Source of the DNA: Zanthoxylum bungeanum
Lineage: Eukaryota > Streptophyta > Magnoliopsida > Sapindales > Rutaceae
Direction of reading: 5' to 3'
Length of the DNA stretch: 64,000 bases
NCBI GenBank assembly: GCA_019454045.1
Contig: SKCR01001820.1
Location: forward strand, 62,001 to 126,000
Shown here: positions 36,379-49,359 of the stretch, piece by piece
Position numbering within the stretch: position 1 is the stretch's first letter
How the letters are laid out: each line of letters opens with the position of its first letter
Made by a program: the position numbers and the translations under genes
The notes under the pieces: model-generated
Database searches by the model: none
The model's input: the letters and a program-made list of their open reading frames with translations, nothing else
What the model was told of the DNA's origin: nothing

Positions 36379-37758
36379 TGGGTATTTGGATATACTGTCA
36401 CAGCCTGCCAAGTTATCATTTTCATGCCAAAACAGCCATTGGACACCAAAGAAGAAGCTATCATAACCATTTGTGTTTTTGCGTCTGGTTGGAGATGTTA
36501 AACTTAGCGCTAGCGGGAAGGCAACCCTTGCATTTATTTTTATTTTTATTTTCTTAATTTTTATTTTTATTGTGTGTTAATTGTTTATTTATCCGTTTGC
36601 ATGTTATTTATGCAGGTAGCACGAAACACACAAAACCAGCGCAACCAAATTCTAACCAGTAGGAGCTTGTTCAACTCCATGCACAATAGTGTTGTTCCTT
36701 AGTTTTGCTTCTTTATGTTTATCTTACATTGAGGACAATGCAAGTTTTAAGTTTGGGGGTGTGTGCATTTAGTGAGTTCATGTTATAATAAAAAGTTTTT
36801 TTTTTAATTTTTATTCTTTGATAGTAAAGCATAAGTCTAATGATGATTTTGTTTGCTTTAGATGAAGTTTTAGAAATGATAAGTCTCAATTAATTTTTAT
36901 CTGATGCCTTGAGTAGATGATCTAGGTTAGACTCGTAAGCACTTAATAATAGGTTTTTAGCAGTAAGAACATAAGTAGTTGGCAAAGTGACTAGTTGAAG
37001 AAATTGTTTGCCGATGAATTACCGTTTGCTTAGATGTCTATCTCAATATTCTATTATTATGATGTATGGTATGATAAGAAAAAGAAACCACCTATAACCG
37101 ATAAGCGTGAAGCTACCCATGGGCGAGTTTTAGGACCACCATGAGGAGAAATGCTACCTTAAAAGGTAGGTGTGTTGAAAAAAAAAAATATATATATATA
37201 GATGAAAAAATTGAAAAAAATAAATAAAATCAAACCATACAGAGCAAAGAAAAGCAAATGCAGAATAAATTTGAGATATCTAGGTTGGTTTGACCCATCG
37301 GATCTCAATTTTTGAGACGAAATCATCGAGTTAGCTTACTTAAAATTCGAGCTGTGAACAAACCTCTACACACACACATTGTGAATCTAGCTTAGATAGT
37401 TTATTCAAGAACTTGAATTTGAGTCGCAATTGCGTACTTTGAAGGTTCTATGATTTCATTGATAAACACTCTTTGAGGACAATTGTATGCGTAACTATCG
37501 GGATTATTTTCTTTGCTTTTAATTATTTTTATATTTTTACATGATTGTGTATGAATGACGTTTGAATGTGTCATCACTGTAAGCCCTCACGAGACCATAA
37601 CTCGTCCACTAGGTTCGCCTAGAGGTTTAAAGGCTTGTTGCATACGCTAAATGCAATCGTGATCCCTACGAAAGTGGCCTAGTTAATTTTGTTAATTTAT
37701 TTATTTAGTTTTTATTTTATCTTTTGTTCGGGACTAACAAAATCTTAAGTTTGGGGGT
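36379..37758 (+). other. 3' noncoding region and polypurine tract of gag-only element
   Basis: About 1.38 kb without a coding frame. An AAGTTTGGGGGTGTGTGC tract at about 36748 looks like an internal copy of the polypurine tract AAGTTTGGGGGT that abuts the 3' LTR (about 37747-37758). A duplicated tract this far upstream is a common trait of Athila 3' regions, where an env-like gene or long noncoding stretch often lies. No env-like frame is visible here. Confidence 0.7.
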
Positions 37759-39045
37759 TGATAAGTGTGGTTTATACCCACTTATTCATGCATTCTTAGC
37801 TTATTATTTTGATTAGTTTATGTATCATTTAATGCATTTTGTAGTTCTTTTATGTTTTATTTGTAGGAAGCATTGATACATGGATCTTGTGGCATTTATA
37901 CGTGTTTTGAGACCATATGAACGCATTGGAAGCACGCGGGAAGAGCATAAAAGTAGAAATCAAACAACCAATGAACATGCCACGCATTGCGATGCGCCCT
38001 TGCTGCACGTCACGACGCGCATTCAACAGATTTCCATACAAAAAGCAGGGAGTTTGGCGCTGGGGCGCCCCGCGCGCACCAGAAACATAATTTTTAGGGT
38101 TTTAACATGCTCAATGACTCCAATGCTCTATTATAAATAGATTAGTTCGTCCAAAACTCAAGGGGGAGGCTAATACACAGCACAAAACAAAAAACACATA
38201 TTTTTAGAGAGATCCAAGGAGGAGGATTGAAGAGCGACAAGAGGAGACGAAGGCGGTGACGTCCGAAGAGGAAGAGATTCAATTCGGGTTTTATCTTCTT
38301 GTTTCATTCTTAGAACTCTAATGATTTCCATTAGATTCATGACTTGTTCTTATTGTTTTTATCTTTAGTCATGAACTAACTCCTAAATTCTGGAGAATGA
38401 TTTAACTGATGCTTGAACCTTTGTATTGTTTGTTAATTTTGTTATGAAGTTTTATTCAGTTTATTTATATTCTTTTGAGTTTAATGCTTCTTGATTGTTG
38501 GCCACAATTGAAGATGATGAATGTTTAGAATTTATCACTCGAGAGAGGGGATTTTGAATAGAGCTAAAGAATATAACCTAGGAGTTCTATAGAGTTCGAG
38601 AGAATATATAAGTTCCTTTGAAGTCGTTAACATAGAATCACAAAGCGTAACGAGTTGTTAACTACTAGATTTTTATAGAGATATCAAAGTCTGTAGTTGA
38701 TGATATTTTCACTGATACTAGAGAGAGGGAGTTGAGATTTTCGGAGTCTTGACTTATAAACAATATAACTGAACAAAGATTAATTGGCATGACAAATACA
38801 TATGAGATAGCTAGGTGAAATCAGACTCTAGAATCTCTATCGTATTAGTTCCTCTTATTTTTATATTTTTATATTTTATTTATTTAAATTAAATCTTTAT
38901 TACTTATCTTCTAAATAAAGTTATGATTATCAATTTTAGTATTTAGTGTGAGTTAACGCAATCCTTGTGGGTTTGACACCCTTTCACTGCTTTATACTAA
39001 AACTTGAAACCGTACAATTACGGTACGATATAAAATATCACAACA
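37759..39045 (+). repeat. 3' LTR of gag-only Athila-type element
   Basis: 1287 bp, starts TGATAAGTGTGG after the polypurine tract, ends CACAACA, then TSD GATGT. Confidence 0.9.
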
Positions 39046-39050
39046 GATGT

Positions 39051-40854
39051 GCGCCTTGGAAACTTGAAGGTGTATTCTATGTTTCCTAAGCACAACTCGG
39101 ATATCCTATGACGGAGGGATTGTTAAACATATGTGATGAGCTCGACTTGTATAGTTCAAAAAGGTCATTCGTATTCTTCGCGAATTCGGAGGTGGCCGAA
39201 TTACGTACATATTAGCTAGGCTTATATGACGAACATGTCTGAACTTAGTGAGCCCCAATATGAAGTGTACTCATTGAGCACTTGGGTAGCCGATTAATTT
39301 TGATAAAAGATAATATTCGATATTATAATTATCAACTTAGATAATCAAGTATTATTGGATAACATTGATTATTTACTTTGACCTAATTGGATTAATTCAA
39401 TAATTACACAAGGACTTAATTGTAAAATCATAATTATCTCTACCATTTGAGGATATTATGGTAATTGTAAGTATGTAATAATAAATGGTTTTGGCTAGAT
39501 TTAATTAGATTAAATCAAAGTGGTAAACATTTAACTAATCCATTTCCTAATCCTTTGCTTGATTTAATTGGATTAAATCAAAGTGACAAACATTTAACTA
39601 ATCCATTTCCTAATCCTTGGCTTGAATTAATTGGATTAAATCAAAGTGGGAGACAATGGAGATTAGTCACACCTAATTATATATATTTGGACAAATTGGA
39701 TTAAGCCCATTTAAAAGTTGATTACAACTTTTATTAATTAAAAAATTACCTAAGTTTTGCTATAAATAGCAAGCTTTAGGAAGATTTTAATTACAAGTAC
39801 AAGAACAAGTATAAGCATAAGCAATAGAGATTAGCCTAAGTTAGAGAAGTGTTTAGAGAAGCTTGTGAGGTCTCTACAATATTTCATCTAGGAGAAATCA
39901 AGATTGGATCTTGAACTGAAGCTTGGTAGCATTCGAAACAAGATTGGATCTTGAAGTCAAGCTTGCACACCTTGGAGGTTCTCCAACAATTTCAACAAGA
40001 AGAAGTAGATTAGATCTCGCATCAAGCTTACTAGGTAATGTTTGATCTTCTCTTAAGCTATGTTTATTTGTGTATTAGATGCATGATCACATAGCTTAAT
40101 GTTGAAATAAGGCTAATGAATTGTGTTAGGATACTTTAGAAGTATAAACACAACATGATTATGAATTAGGTCAAAGATGTTCATGTTGGACATGGAACAA
40201 TTAATAAGAGTTTGGAATTCTAGATTAAAGCTTAGAGCTATGGCTACCATTCTAGAATCACTTGACCACCTTTTGGGTGACCTAGAATTATTCATGAGAC
40301 ATTTCTTATTGGGATTCTAATTTGGTTTGTGTATTGGATTCAAAATTTATGCAAATGCGTATTTAGAATAAATTTATATATATATATTTTTTAAATATTT
40401 GATATTTTAAAAAACTTGATTTTTATTCTATAAAATATGTTGATGTTGGTTTTGATATTAAAAATTAATTTTAGGTGTTTTTGAAGTATTTAAGGAAGAC
40501 CGAAAGCTATTAGGGTAATAGACCCTAATTGCTTCAGCTCTCTGGAAATTTTCCAGGGAGCTGAAGCTTTGTTTTGTAAACAAAGCATTTGTAAAATAAT
40601 AAAAAAAAGAGTGATCAGCGCACAGTGCATGCGCGCACTGTAGTGCGCACGTATGTGTTACGCGTGCTTTTGCTTCGTTCTGGAGCTTCCGGACTCCGAT
40701 TCAGTCCCGGTTTTTTTCCTTTACACTCGTAATGGAATACAGTATTTCATTAAATAATTTAAAATTACATCCATGCTTGATATCCATGGTTTAGACCAAT
40801 TTCCGTAACCCGGGGCACCGATCCGACCCTATAGGTTCCACAACTGCCCCAATA
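39051..40854 (+). repeat. 3' LTR of family B element, right part
   Basis: Resumes right after the second GATGT with GCGCCTTGGAAACTTG, matching 1674 onward in B0. It keeps the double hairpin (40531-40586) and ends CCCCAATA, a variant of CCCCAACA, followed by TSD ATTGG at 40855-40859. Confidence 0.9.
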
Positions 40855-40859
40855 ATTGG

Positions 40860-41015
40860 ATAGACTTTAAAAGACATAAAAGACATTAATCTTTTAATCT
40901 GTACACATAGAATACATTTAGAAGATAATATTAGGACATATCGTCAACCCTAAAGAAGATTGAACCCTCACATGAAAGAAGTGGTAAAAACAGAAATTCT
41001 TAAACGGTAGAGATT
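40860..41015 (+). pseudogene. Athila-type reverse transcriptase, continuation
   Basis: Directly after the TSD the frame reads TLKDIKDIN, then ICTHRIHLEDN, then RRLNPHMKEVVKTEILK. These are the expected next blocks of the reverse transcriptase cut at 13936. Three stops are seen. The match fades by about 41015. Confidence 0.8.
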
Positions 41016-41392
41016 GAGTTTGTAAAAAAATAAATAAAAATGATAATAATCAAGTTTTTACTTAGTAACCGGACATCTTGCCTCTATAAGCAGTGATTGT
41101 TCACGTAAAATGGTAGAGCTTGAGTTCGTAGAAAAAAATGTTTTTAAATAAGTTTGATTTCGTAGTCTCTCTAACTCGAGCAATTAAGTCCGTAGGGGTG
41201 TTTTAACATTTAGTGCCCTAAGGCCAACTGGTCTGGGAGTCACTGGCTCAAAGCTCGTTACGTGGTGTTAAAGAGAAAGCTTAAGGAAATCAAACACTTC
41301 TTCCTTTTAATATATGATATCCAAGCAATTAAGTCCGTAGGGTGGGAGCCACTGGTCCAAAGCTCGTTACAAGGATTGAAGATGTTTTATTA

Positions 41393-41440
<48 letters not shown>

Positions 41441-41720
41441 ATTTATAAATAAATTCTCATTGTCAAAAGGTGTGAACTCTAATATAATTTTAGGACAAAA
41501 ATATTACTCTCTTTTCAACAAGACCTGTGAATATTATGGGCATAATGAATTGATTGATACTTTGTTTTATGTGTGTATGAAAGAATGGTAAAATGTACAT
41601 GAGAATTTACTTCTTTGATTATTTAGAAAGAAAGAATACAATTATTAACTTTGATAAAAAAAATCTTCTTTTTATTTTCGCTTAAAATTACTAGGGACTA
41701 GTAATAAGCTGGTTGAGGGG
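41016..41720. other. Unclassified DNA with a direct repeat, an AT microsatellite and an LTR-flanking block
   Basis: 41180-41262 and 41323-41371 share AATTAAGTCCGTAGGG and CACTGG..CAAAGCTCGTTAC, the second copy lacking about 35 bp. An (AT)n run lies at about 41397-41437. From about 41480 to 41720 the sequence matches 54960-55190 and precedes the G1 LTR, as that block precedes G2. No gene is supported. Confidence 0.5.
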
Positions 41721-42294
41721 TGTGATGAACGTTAAAAAGTGCACATTTATTAAAAGAAAAATTAATCATTTTACACTTATAGTTTCATTAATCCCCTTAA
41801 TTTAGCATGTTTGTAAAATAATAATTAAATTAATGTTTTATATATTTTTTAAGTGATATAATACTTTGGATGCATAACTAGAAAATGGACATGACATTTG
41901 GATTTTGGAGGCCAAAAACTTGAAAGAGCGTTCTAACATTGTACAAATTCAGAAATTTCAACCCTGCGAAATTTTCTTATTTTGGCCATAGCCTTTGACT
42001 CCGATATCGAATTGAGGCGATTCTAGTTCCAAATGAAAGAAGACTCAGATATCTACAACTTTTTTGTTGATAATATTTTCTAGTTCTGAAGTTGTCAAGA
42101 CCGAAATTGATGAAAAATCTAAAGTGTGTTATTTGTAATTATTAAAGTCAAATAAAAAAAATAAATTATAACATTTGGAAGATGACAATCTAAGATTGTC
42201 AATTTCTTTCGCATGTTTGGTGGAGAAATTGGTGGAAGCAATTTCCAAACACAATTAAAGAGGTGCGAGCACCTATATAAATAAAGGTGCTATA
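41721..42294 (+). repeat. Gypsy-type LTR unit G1, left part
   Basis: Starts TGTGATGAACG, paralleling TGTGATGAGTATT at 55191. A TATA-like CCTATATAAATAAAGG lies at about 42272. Interrupted at CTATA (42290-42294) by A3; continues at 54255. Confidence 0.6.
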
Positions 42295-44267
42295 TGTTGG
42301 ACAATTATGACCCATAGCATCACTATTTGTACAGAACATGGTGTGTTGTACAAATTAACTATGTGACAAAGGAAATTGCTCTTTTATCATTTGTAATTAG
42401 ATTACCGGGATATATAAATGATAAAAGTCCATATGATTAGTACCAGATTAATAAGATATGAGACAATATTAATCCACTAAGGTTTAATCATTAAAATGTC
42501 TCTAGTCGTAGTATTATCGAGATTGGACATCGATAATGCAGAATAGACTAGTATTGCACTTGTGCGCGTTGTGAGAGCATAACAGCATAGTTCTCATATA
42601 TTTGGGTATTGGATACTCATGCAAGTGTAATAGGAGGTTGTGTTTACCGATGGTACAGAAGCAGTTTCGCTCTGGATAGACCCCACAGAATTCCATTGGT
42701 AGTATGACTATGTGTCTATGGAAGTTCGAATCAGGGTAGGTGTATTTGGTCTTAACCTGAGACTTGCATCGCTAATACTTGTGACAATCAATATACTTTG
42801 GTTTTGGTCATCCAGGGCTTTAACAGGTTCTCTGTACGCCTCTTCTGGGTATATTGAGAATCGTAGTGTATTGGGTGTGATGTCAAGATGGAAGTATCAC
42901 TCCAGTCATATGGAGATGATGATCACGCAGGATACGGAACTAGTACTCTTTAGTACTGCAGTCATCGGGATAATATGACTAGGTCATGATTATCCAATTA
43001 TAGAGACTAGTTACCAGACATCCGATAAATGCTTCGTACGGGACAGACACAATTCCAGCCCCAGGCCTAGCATGTGACATCCGATACTGGATCGCAATAC
43101 ACAATACTATGTATACTACGCTTGATACAGATTACATATTCCTTTAAGAATATTTCTAGAGAATTGGGTAGGCACGGTGCTTTTCTAGAAGCCAACCATG
43201 TCTTGTAAATCGGTAAAAACGTAGTACTAGGTACGCACGTGTTCGGATAGTCCGACGACCGGATTTACTGCCAACATATCCAGGGATCTCATGGGTCGCT
43301 TCCCGAAGATTCACCGATGACGTATGACTTGGACATAATTAATTTCGGATTAATTAGAAGAGAGAGAAAATTAATCTAGGATTAATTACGGAGATATTTT
43401 ATCTGGGATAAAATACTATTTAAAGAGAGAGAACGATTAATTTGGAATTAATCGATAAAATAATATATTCGATATATTAAACGAAATTAGATTTCGACGC
43501 GGAATTAAAATTATATTTTAATTCGGGCGAACGAGTTAATTTAGATTTAATTCGCTAGCGACGTGAATAATAATTTTGCTAGGCATAATTATTTAATTAA
43601 ATTTGATTTAATTACGTCGCAACGGAAAATTCGCTAATTCGAAATTAGCGAACCCGAGCCCGGGATGTGTTGCGGGCCCACTCGGATTTTGAATCAAGTG
43701 GGGCCCACATATCACATCACTGGTCATTCATTCACCTTTTTGGTGATGGAAGTTAGTGAATGAAATGAAGGTTGCTTGTTATTCACACAATGTGAAAAAG
43801 GTGATGGACATATACCAACTTTGGTATATCTTTTACTTTTGATTTTTGAAATAAAAAAAAAAAAAGAACCAACACACTTTGTTATTCTTCTCTCTCCCTC
43901 ACGGTTTCCTCTCTCATTTTTAAAGAAGCTGAATGCTCCCTCTCTCTCACTCCCTCCATTGCCGAGACCTAGGGTTCTTGGTTGAAGATTTTTTATTCAA
44001 AAATCTTGAGTGCTAGCACACACAAGGAGTCTTACAAAGGTGATAGGGAAACCCATCTATGAGCTTGGAATCAACACTCAAAGCTTGTAGCTTGAAGATC
44101 AACACAAGGAGCACAACAAAGGGCTTGGCCGAAACTTCAAGGAAGAAATTTTTGTATTCATCGCATCCAAAAGCCTATCAAAGTGAGTATTTTCCGCTAC
44201 TTTACTTTGTTGTATTCGCACATTTCATTGCTTAATTTGATCTTGGTTTGACCTAGAAAACCCAACA
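42295..44267 (+). repeat. 5' LTR of A3
   Basis: TGTTGG...CCAACA, 1973 bp. Hairpin array at about 43330-43660, including a perfect 10-bp stem TTCGCTAATT with loop CGA that is imperfect in A1. Confidence 0.93.
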
Positions 44268-44268
44268 A

Positions 44269-44280
44269 TGGTATCAGAGC
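44269..44280 (+). other. Primer-binding site of A3
   Basis: TGGTATCAGAGC, the exact Copia site complementary to initiator methionine tRNA, two bases after the LTR. Confidence 0.95.
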
Positions 44281-46930
44281 GGTTATTAAGCATGAAATTG
44301 AATTAGGGTAAAATTTGGGTAAATTTGATTTGAGCATGATTTAACCAAATTGTTTGTTTGAGCATGCTTGTATATGGATAACTTGGAGTTATATATGATC
44401 AATTTGACGAAAATTGAATTGGATTAATTTTCCCCATTTTCTTGGCTTGGCCGAATGTAACTAGTGTCCTAATGTCATGGTTTTTTTGTTCTTTTGATCA
44501 TTGGATTAGTTTAAAGACCTGGGATAAATTGATTTATGATTTAATTGGATTGAAATCGAAATCGGTTCAAAAATCCCTAAATGTCGTGACCGAGTAAGCA
44601 TTAAATGAGATGATTTTTTGATTCAATAATGTTGGACATGTATTGATGATGAATAAGCATGATTAATTGATTATATTAGTATTTTGGAAATGTTAATTTA
44701 AATGGTTAATCATGCCTAAACACTTTAATTAATTGAATTGTGATATTGGGAATATTGGAATTTAATTAGTGGGCTAAATTTGGAATTGGGCTAAAATGTT
44801 GTATTTGGGCTTATTGGGCTTGGTTGGGCCAAGTTTGGTTTAGGTTAATTGGTTGGATCCAATTGGGCCTAAAACCATTTCCATAAAGTCCAAATATAAT
44901 AATTGGGCATTTAAAATTTTAATTGGGCCTAATGGGCCTAAATTGATTTTTTTGCAAAGGGTGATTCTTTATTGGGCTTTGGTTGCCAAAGTCCATGCCT
45001 TATAAATTAATTGAAAGCCCATTGGACTTTAATTAAATTGACATTGGATGTTAATTGGGCTTTGAGACCCGTTAAGATTAGATTTGGAATCTAAGTCGCA
45101 AAGGCTCATTAATAAAGTGTAATTATTTAATTTGGAATTAAATAAAGAATTAGTATTGAATACAAATTAAATTGGATTTAATATTGTAGTTTAATATAAT
45201 TCAAGAATTCATACTTTGAGTACTTATCTTAAACGAGTTGGACTCGCACAAATCAAATTGTTGTTTGAACATTGGATGGTCATTAATTTCATATTAATTA
45301 ATTGGATTAGATTGATTGATAACATGCTTTGTGTGAATACATGGATGTGATGTATGGATAATGTATATCGGATGGATATTAGATGGGTGATGGCAATTTG
45401 GAAATTGTTGTAATAAATTTAGAATTTATTAAATTGGACCTGCGTGTCCAGCCTATTACCTCTTGATTCTTTGTATTTCTCTTCTCACCTATTCCCCTCA
45501 ATGTAAATGAGGTTTCTTTAGAAGTGTATGTAATTGTAGATAGGTAGAAGTAAGATTTGTGCTAGCGGAGAGAAGAAAGAGGAGAGATTTGTTCTAGGAA
45601 CAAAATGTTTTAAATATCCACACATATCATTATTAATTTATTTACCGCGCCTTATTATGCTTTTAGAATGCATGCTTAAGGGTGTATGATGAGACCTAAT
45701 CAAAGATAATTAATTGGTTGCCAATCACACGAAAAACCCTCAACAAATATTAAGCGTTTTCCTTCCATGAATGATTCATTCTCAAGATCCAAGATTGGCA
45801 CTGGTTTGTTGGCCAAAGTCAAGACCTTTGTCCATCGCGGATGTGTTTGAATCATGAAGGCTTTGTTCCATATCGCATGTCTTTTCCAAGTTGTGATTTG
45901 TTGGCCAAAGTCAATATCACTTCTTGTACATCGACATCGATTACGAAGCTTTCCAAGGTCAATGGGTCCCGCTTAACTGGAATCATTAAGTTTGTTGTGC
46001 CAAAGCCAAGGCTTAGTTGATTCAGAGGAAAAAGGTTAGGGAATATTTGGATATATTGGCATATATTAGATATATGTTTCGGACTTGGATGTCCACCTAC
46101 TGGATCTAGGAATTGGATGAGATCCAATTGATCTTAGAGATCTACCTAGTTAAATATCATACAGCTTGTTGGCCAAAGTCAAGGTTGTGTATTATTTAAC
46201 GGGATCCTAACCCACTAGGAAACTAGGTTTCCCGAGTACTCAACAGATGGTTAGAGGCTCGCCGAAAAATAGTGGGAGGCAAGTATTAAATTTGCAATTT
46301 CGTTTAGATACTTGCCATTACGCGCTCATTTCAATTTTTCATCATTAATTTAAATATATATTAGTTGGACTAATATTTAATCGTTGTTTTAAATTAAACA
46401 GTTAGATTGTATTCAAACTATTTCAATTTATAGTTGATTATATAATTGGATTATAGTAATCAATATATTTGAATTTAAATGATCAAATTATAGTTGATTA
46501 TATAGTTAGACTATAGTAATCATTATATTTAATTGTACCCGAAATCGTTGATTGGATAGTTGGACTATTGAAATCAAGATTAATGAAAGATTAGCGTTTA
46601 AAATATAATCCTAGGTGAAAATGTCTTAAGCGGCTTTAATTTTCAAAATGGGAATAATACCTCATGATAGTCCTGGGAACTGAGGAGTTACTTTATTTGA
46701 TAGAGAAACATCTCGGGCCTAAGCCCGGAGTTGAGCAAATAGTAGAACATAATCTTTGGAAGATTCATGTAATGATAACTTTAGTGCTCAATCCGTTATG
46801 CTTACCGCAATAACTCTTTAATTCCGTCGTCAAAATTAAGGATTAGATCATTGTACCATGATGATGAAATTAAAGATCTTCATAGATCTACTCTTAGATC
46901 TTAGAAGTACAAATTGCATAAGAAGCTCTT
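44281..46930 (+). other. Noncoding leader of A3
   Basis: Counterpart of the A1 and A2 leaders without a coding frame in element orientation. TTGGCCAAAGTCAAG-like motifs lie at about 45809, 45900, 45998 and 46168. An antisense frame (45852-46127, minus) shares the IPVKRDPLT and TLANK words with the A2 leader. Confidence 0.6.
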
Positions 46931-46938
46931 TAGCTCGG

Positions 46939-49350
46939 GTATGTCAGAGGGTACATCTGTCGAGTACTAGGTGTCACAGATGATTGCTGACATCGATCAG
47001 ATAGGTTAGCTGGGCATTACCTACGTGGCCGAGACTGTTGGATTTGTCTAAGCTTCCCAAGATCATTTCAAGGATTGAAAATACAAAGTGAATACAATCG
47101 ACGAAGTTGCGGAATACTTACATCAAGCGGTTGAGACGATGCGGTGACACCAAAAAAACATTTTCTGCCTCCTTGGTGCATTCGGCAGTGGGTGGGCTGT
47201 GTGGTCCTCCAAGAAATTCGGCCATGGTCCTCCATTGAAGTCTTCAAGCTCCAAGCTTCCAAAATGGATTCCAAGCTCACGAAATTAGTTCCCTATGACC
47301 TTAGGATAACTCAATGTGTGCTAGCACCTTGATTTTTGCCACAAAAATCACTTTCTTCTCCTATTAGTTTCGGTCAAACCAGAAAACAGAAGGAAGATGG
47401 GCTGTTTTGCCGAGAGAGAAGAAGAAGTTTTGGCTCTAAAATGAAAAGAGAGATAGATCGATTGGTTGGTGAGAAGAATTATGTATCTAATACAATACTT
47501 CAATTAATAAATTAAATTTGCCAATTTATTTGCTTTCAAAAAGTCAAACAATAATGGCTAGCCAACCACCACATCACTATTTACATCAATCAATCAATCA
47601 AGTGACATGTTGTCACATCACTCAAAGTGACTAATGATTTGACGCTTGATGTGACTAGCGATTTGACGCTTGAAGTGACTTGTGTGCCGCATTCGAATTC
47701 AAAATGCGAATGCACTCGCAAACACTCTCGGGCTCGGGTTCGCTAATTCCAAATTATCGAATTTTCCGTTGCGACGCAAATAATAATTATGCCTAGCAAA
47801 ATCACTATTCACATCGCTAACGAATTAATTCTAATTAACTCGTTCGCCCGAATTAAAATCCAATTTCAATTCTGCGTCGAAATCCATTTCTTATAATATA
47901 TCGAATATATTATTTTAATCGATTAATTCCAAATTAATCGTTATCTCTCTTTTAATAATATTTTATCCCAGATAAAATATCTCCGCAATTAATACCAGAT
48001 TAATTTTCTCTCTCATCTAATTAATCCCATATTAATTAAAGTGCGAGTCATACGTCATCGGTGAATCTTCGGGAAGCGACCCATGAGATCCCCGGATATC
48101 TTGGCAGTAAATTCGGTCGTCGGACTATCCGAACACGTAAGTACCTCGTACTACGTTTGTACCGATTTACAAGACAAGGTTGGCATCTAGCAAAGCGCCA
48201 TGCCTACCCAATTCTCCAGGAACATGCTTACAGGAATAAGCGATCTATATCAGGCGTAGTATATGTAGTATTGTGTATGTCGATCCAGTATCGGATGATC
48301 ACGTGCTAGGCCTGGGGATGAAATTGTGTCTGCCTTGTACGAAGCACATGTCGGATGTCTGGTAACTAGTCTCTATAATCGGATAAACATGACCTTGTCA
48401 TTTTATACCGATAGCTACAACATATAAGAGAACCAGTTCTGTATCCTACGTGACCATCATCTCCATATGACTGGAGTGATACTTCCGTCTTGACATCACA
48501 CCCAACACACTACGATTCTCGATATACCCAGAAGAGGCGTACACAGAAACCGGTTAAAGCCCTGGACGACCAAAACCAAAGTATATTGATTGTCGCAAGT
48601 ATTAGCGGTGCAAGTCTCAGGTTAAGACCAAATACACCTACCCTAATTTCGGACTTCCATAGACACATAGTCATACTACCAATGGAATTCCGAGGGGGTC
48701 TATCCAGAGCGAAGCTGTTTCCTGTACCATCGGTAAAACATAACCTCCTACTACACTTGTATGAGTATCTTATACCCAAATATATGAGAACTATATCGTT
48801 GTGCCCTCACAACACGCACAAGTGTAATACTAGTCTTTTACGCATTATCGATGTCCAATCTCGATAATACTCTGACTAGGGATATTTAATGATTTATCCT
48901 TCGTGGACTGATACTGTATCATATCATTCTCAATCCAGGAAATAATCATATGGACCTCCTATCATTTATACATCTTGGTGATCTAATCACAAATGATATA
49001 AGAGAGAATCTCCTTTGTCACATAGTTAATTTGTACAACAACATCATGATCTGTACAAATAGTGACGCTATGGGTCATAATTGTCCAACAGAGACTACCA
49101 AAGATTTGATCTTATAGTCTCTACCCGAAAGCTGGGGCAGGTTCATTATGAACCAAAAGTAAACTCTTGGAGAGTTGATGGCTATGCTCAAGGTGGAAAA
49201 GCCAGAGCTTCTAAAAGGGGCAATTGCAAAATCCTCAAAGTCTTCTGGGAAGACAAAGGACATATCCCAAGATGTCTGCCTAAAGATGTGGCAAACGGGG
49301 TCACTGGAAGCGTGACTTCCGTATGGACAAGGCATACATGAAGGAAATGA
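46939..49350 (+). pseudogene. A3 gag remnant, split by solo LTR
   Basis: Left part 46939-47035 reads MSEGTSVEY, VSQMIADIDQIG, LGITYVAET with two stops. After the solo LTR and its TSD the frame goes on at 49096 with TKDLIL, SLPESWGRF and, after a frame change, a decayed zinc knuckle region (WEDKGHIPRCLPKDVANG, about 49250-49300). These are recognisable Copia gag blocks. Earlier gag sequence is not seen. Confidence 0.75.
47036..49090 (-). mobile_element. Solo LTR of family A inside A3 gag
   Basis: 2055 bp in minus orientation, plus-strand text TGTTGGATTTGTC...ATTGTCCAACA, flanked by perfect TSD GAGAC (47031-47035 and 49091-49095). No internal region is present, so an element of the same family inserted into A3 and then lost its body by LTR-LTR recombination. 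It carries the hairpin array (about 47740-48040). Confidence 0.92.
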
Positions 49351-49359
49351 AGGCGGGGC

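Larger units (their letters stand above)
33661..39045 (+). mobile_element. Gag-only, non-autonomous Athila-type Ty3/gypsy element
   Basis: A 5385-bp element with full LTRs (33661-34937 and 37759-39045), a tRNA-Asp-type primer-binding site, one gag gene and a polypurine tract, flanked by perfect TSD GATGT (33656-33660 and 39046-39050). There is no protease, reverse transcriptase or integrase. This layout matches the class called TR-GAG (terminal-repeat retrotransposons with GAG), which must borrow pol from a relative; the Athila-type pol relic at 13127/40860 shows relatives existed here. It sits in the family B 3' LTR. Confidence 0.9.
13937..40854 (+). mobile_element. Copia family B element carrying three nested insertions
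   Basis: Outer limits are set by TSD ATTGG on both sides. Its own parts are: 5' LTR 13937-15908 plus 25742-25755; primer-binding site 25756-25772; leader to 26517; gag-pol 26518-28169 plus 30658-32900; polypurine tract near 32921-32934; 3' LTR 32935-33660 plus 39051-40854. Inserted later: A2 in the 5' LTR, a solo LTR in integrase, and a gag-only Athila-type element in the 3' LTR. The coding region has stops and frameshifts but keeps most motifs, so it is younger-looking than family A pol. Confidence 0.9.

Noticed and set aside
45852..46127. Antisense frame in the A3 leader, partly shared with 21948-22151
   Set aside because: The shared words follow from shared DNA; ends and starts differ and no domain is seen.
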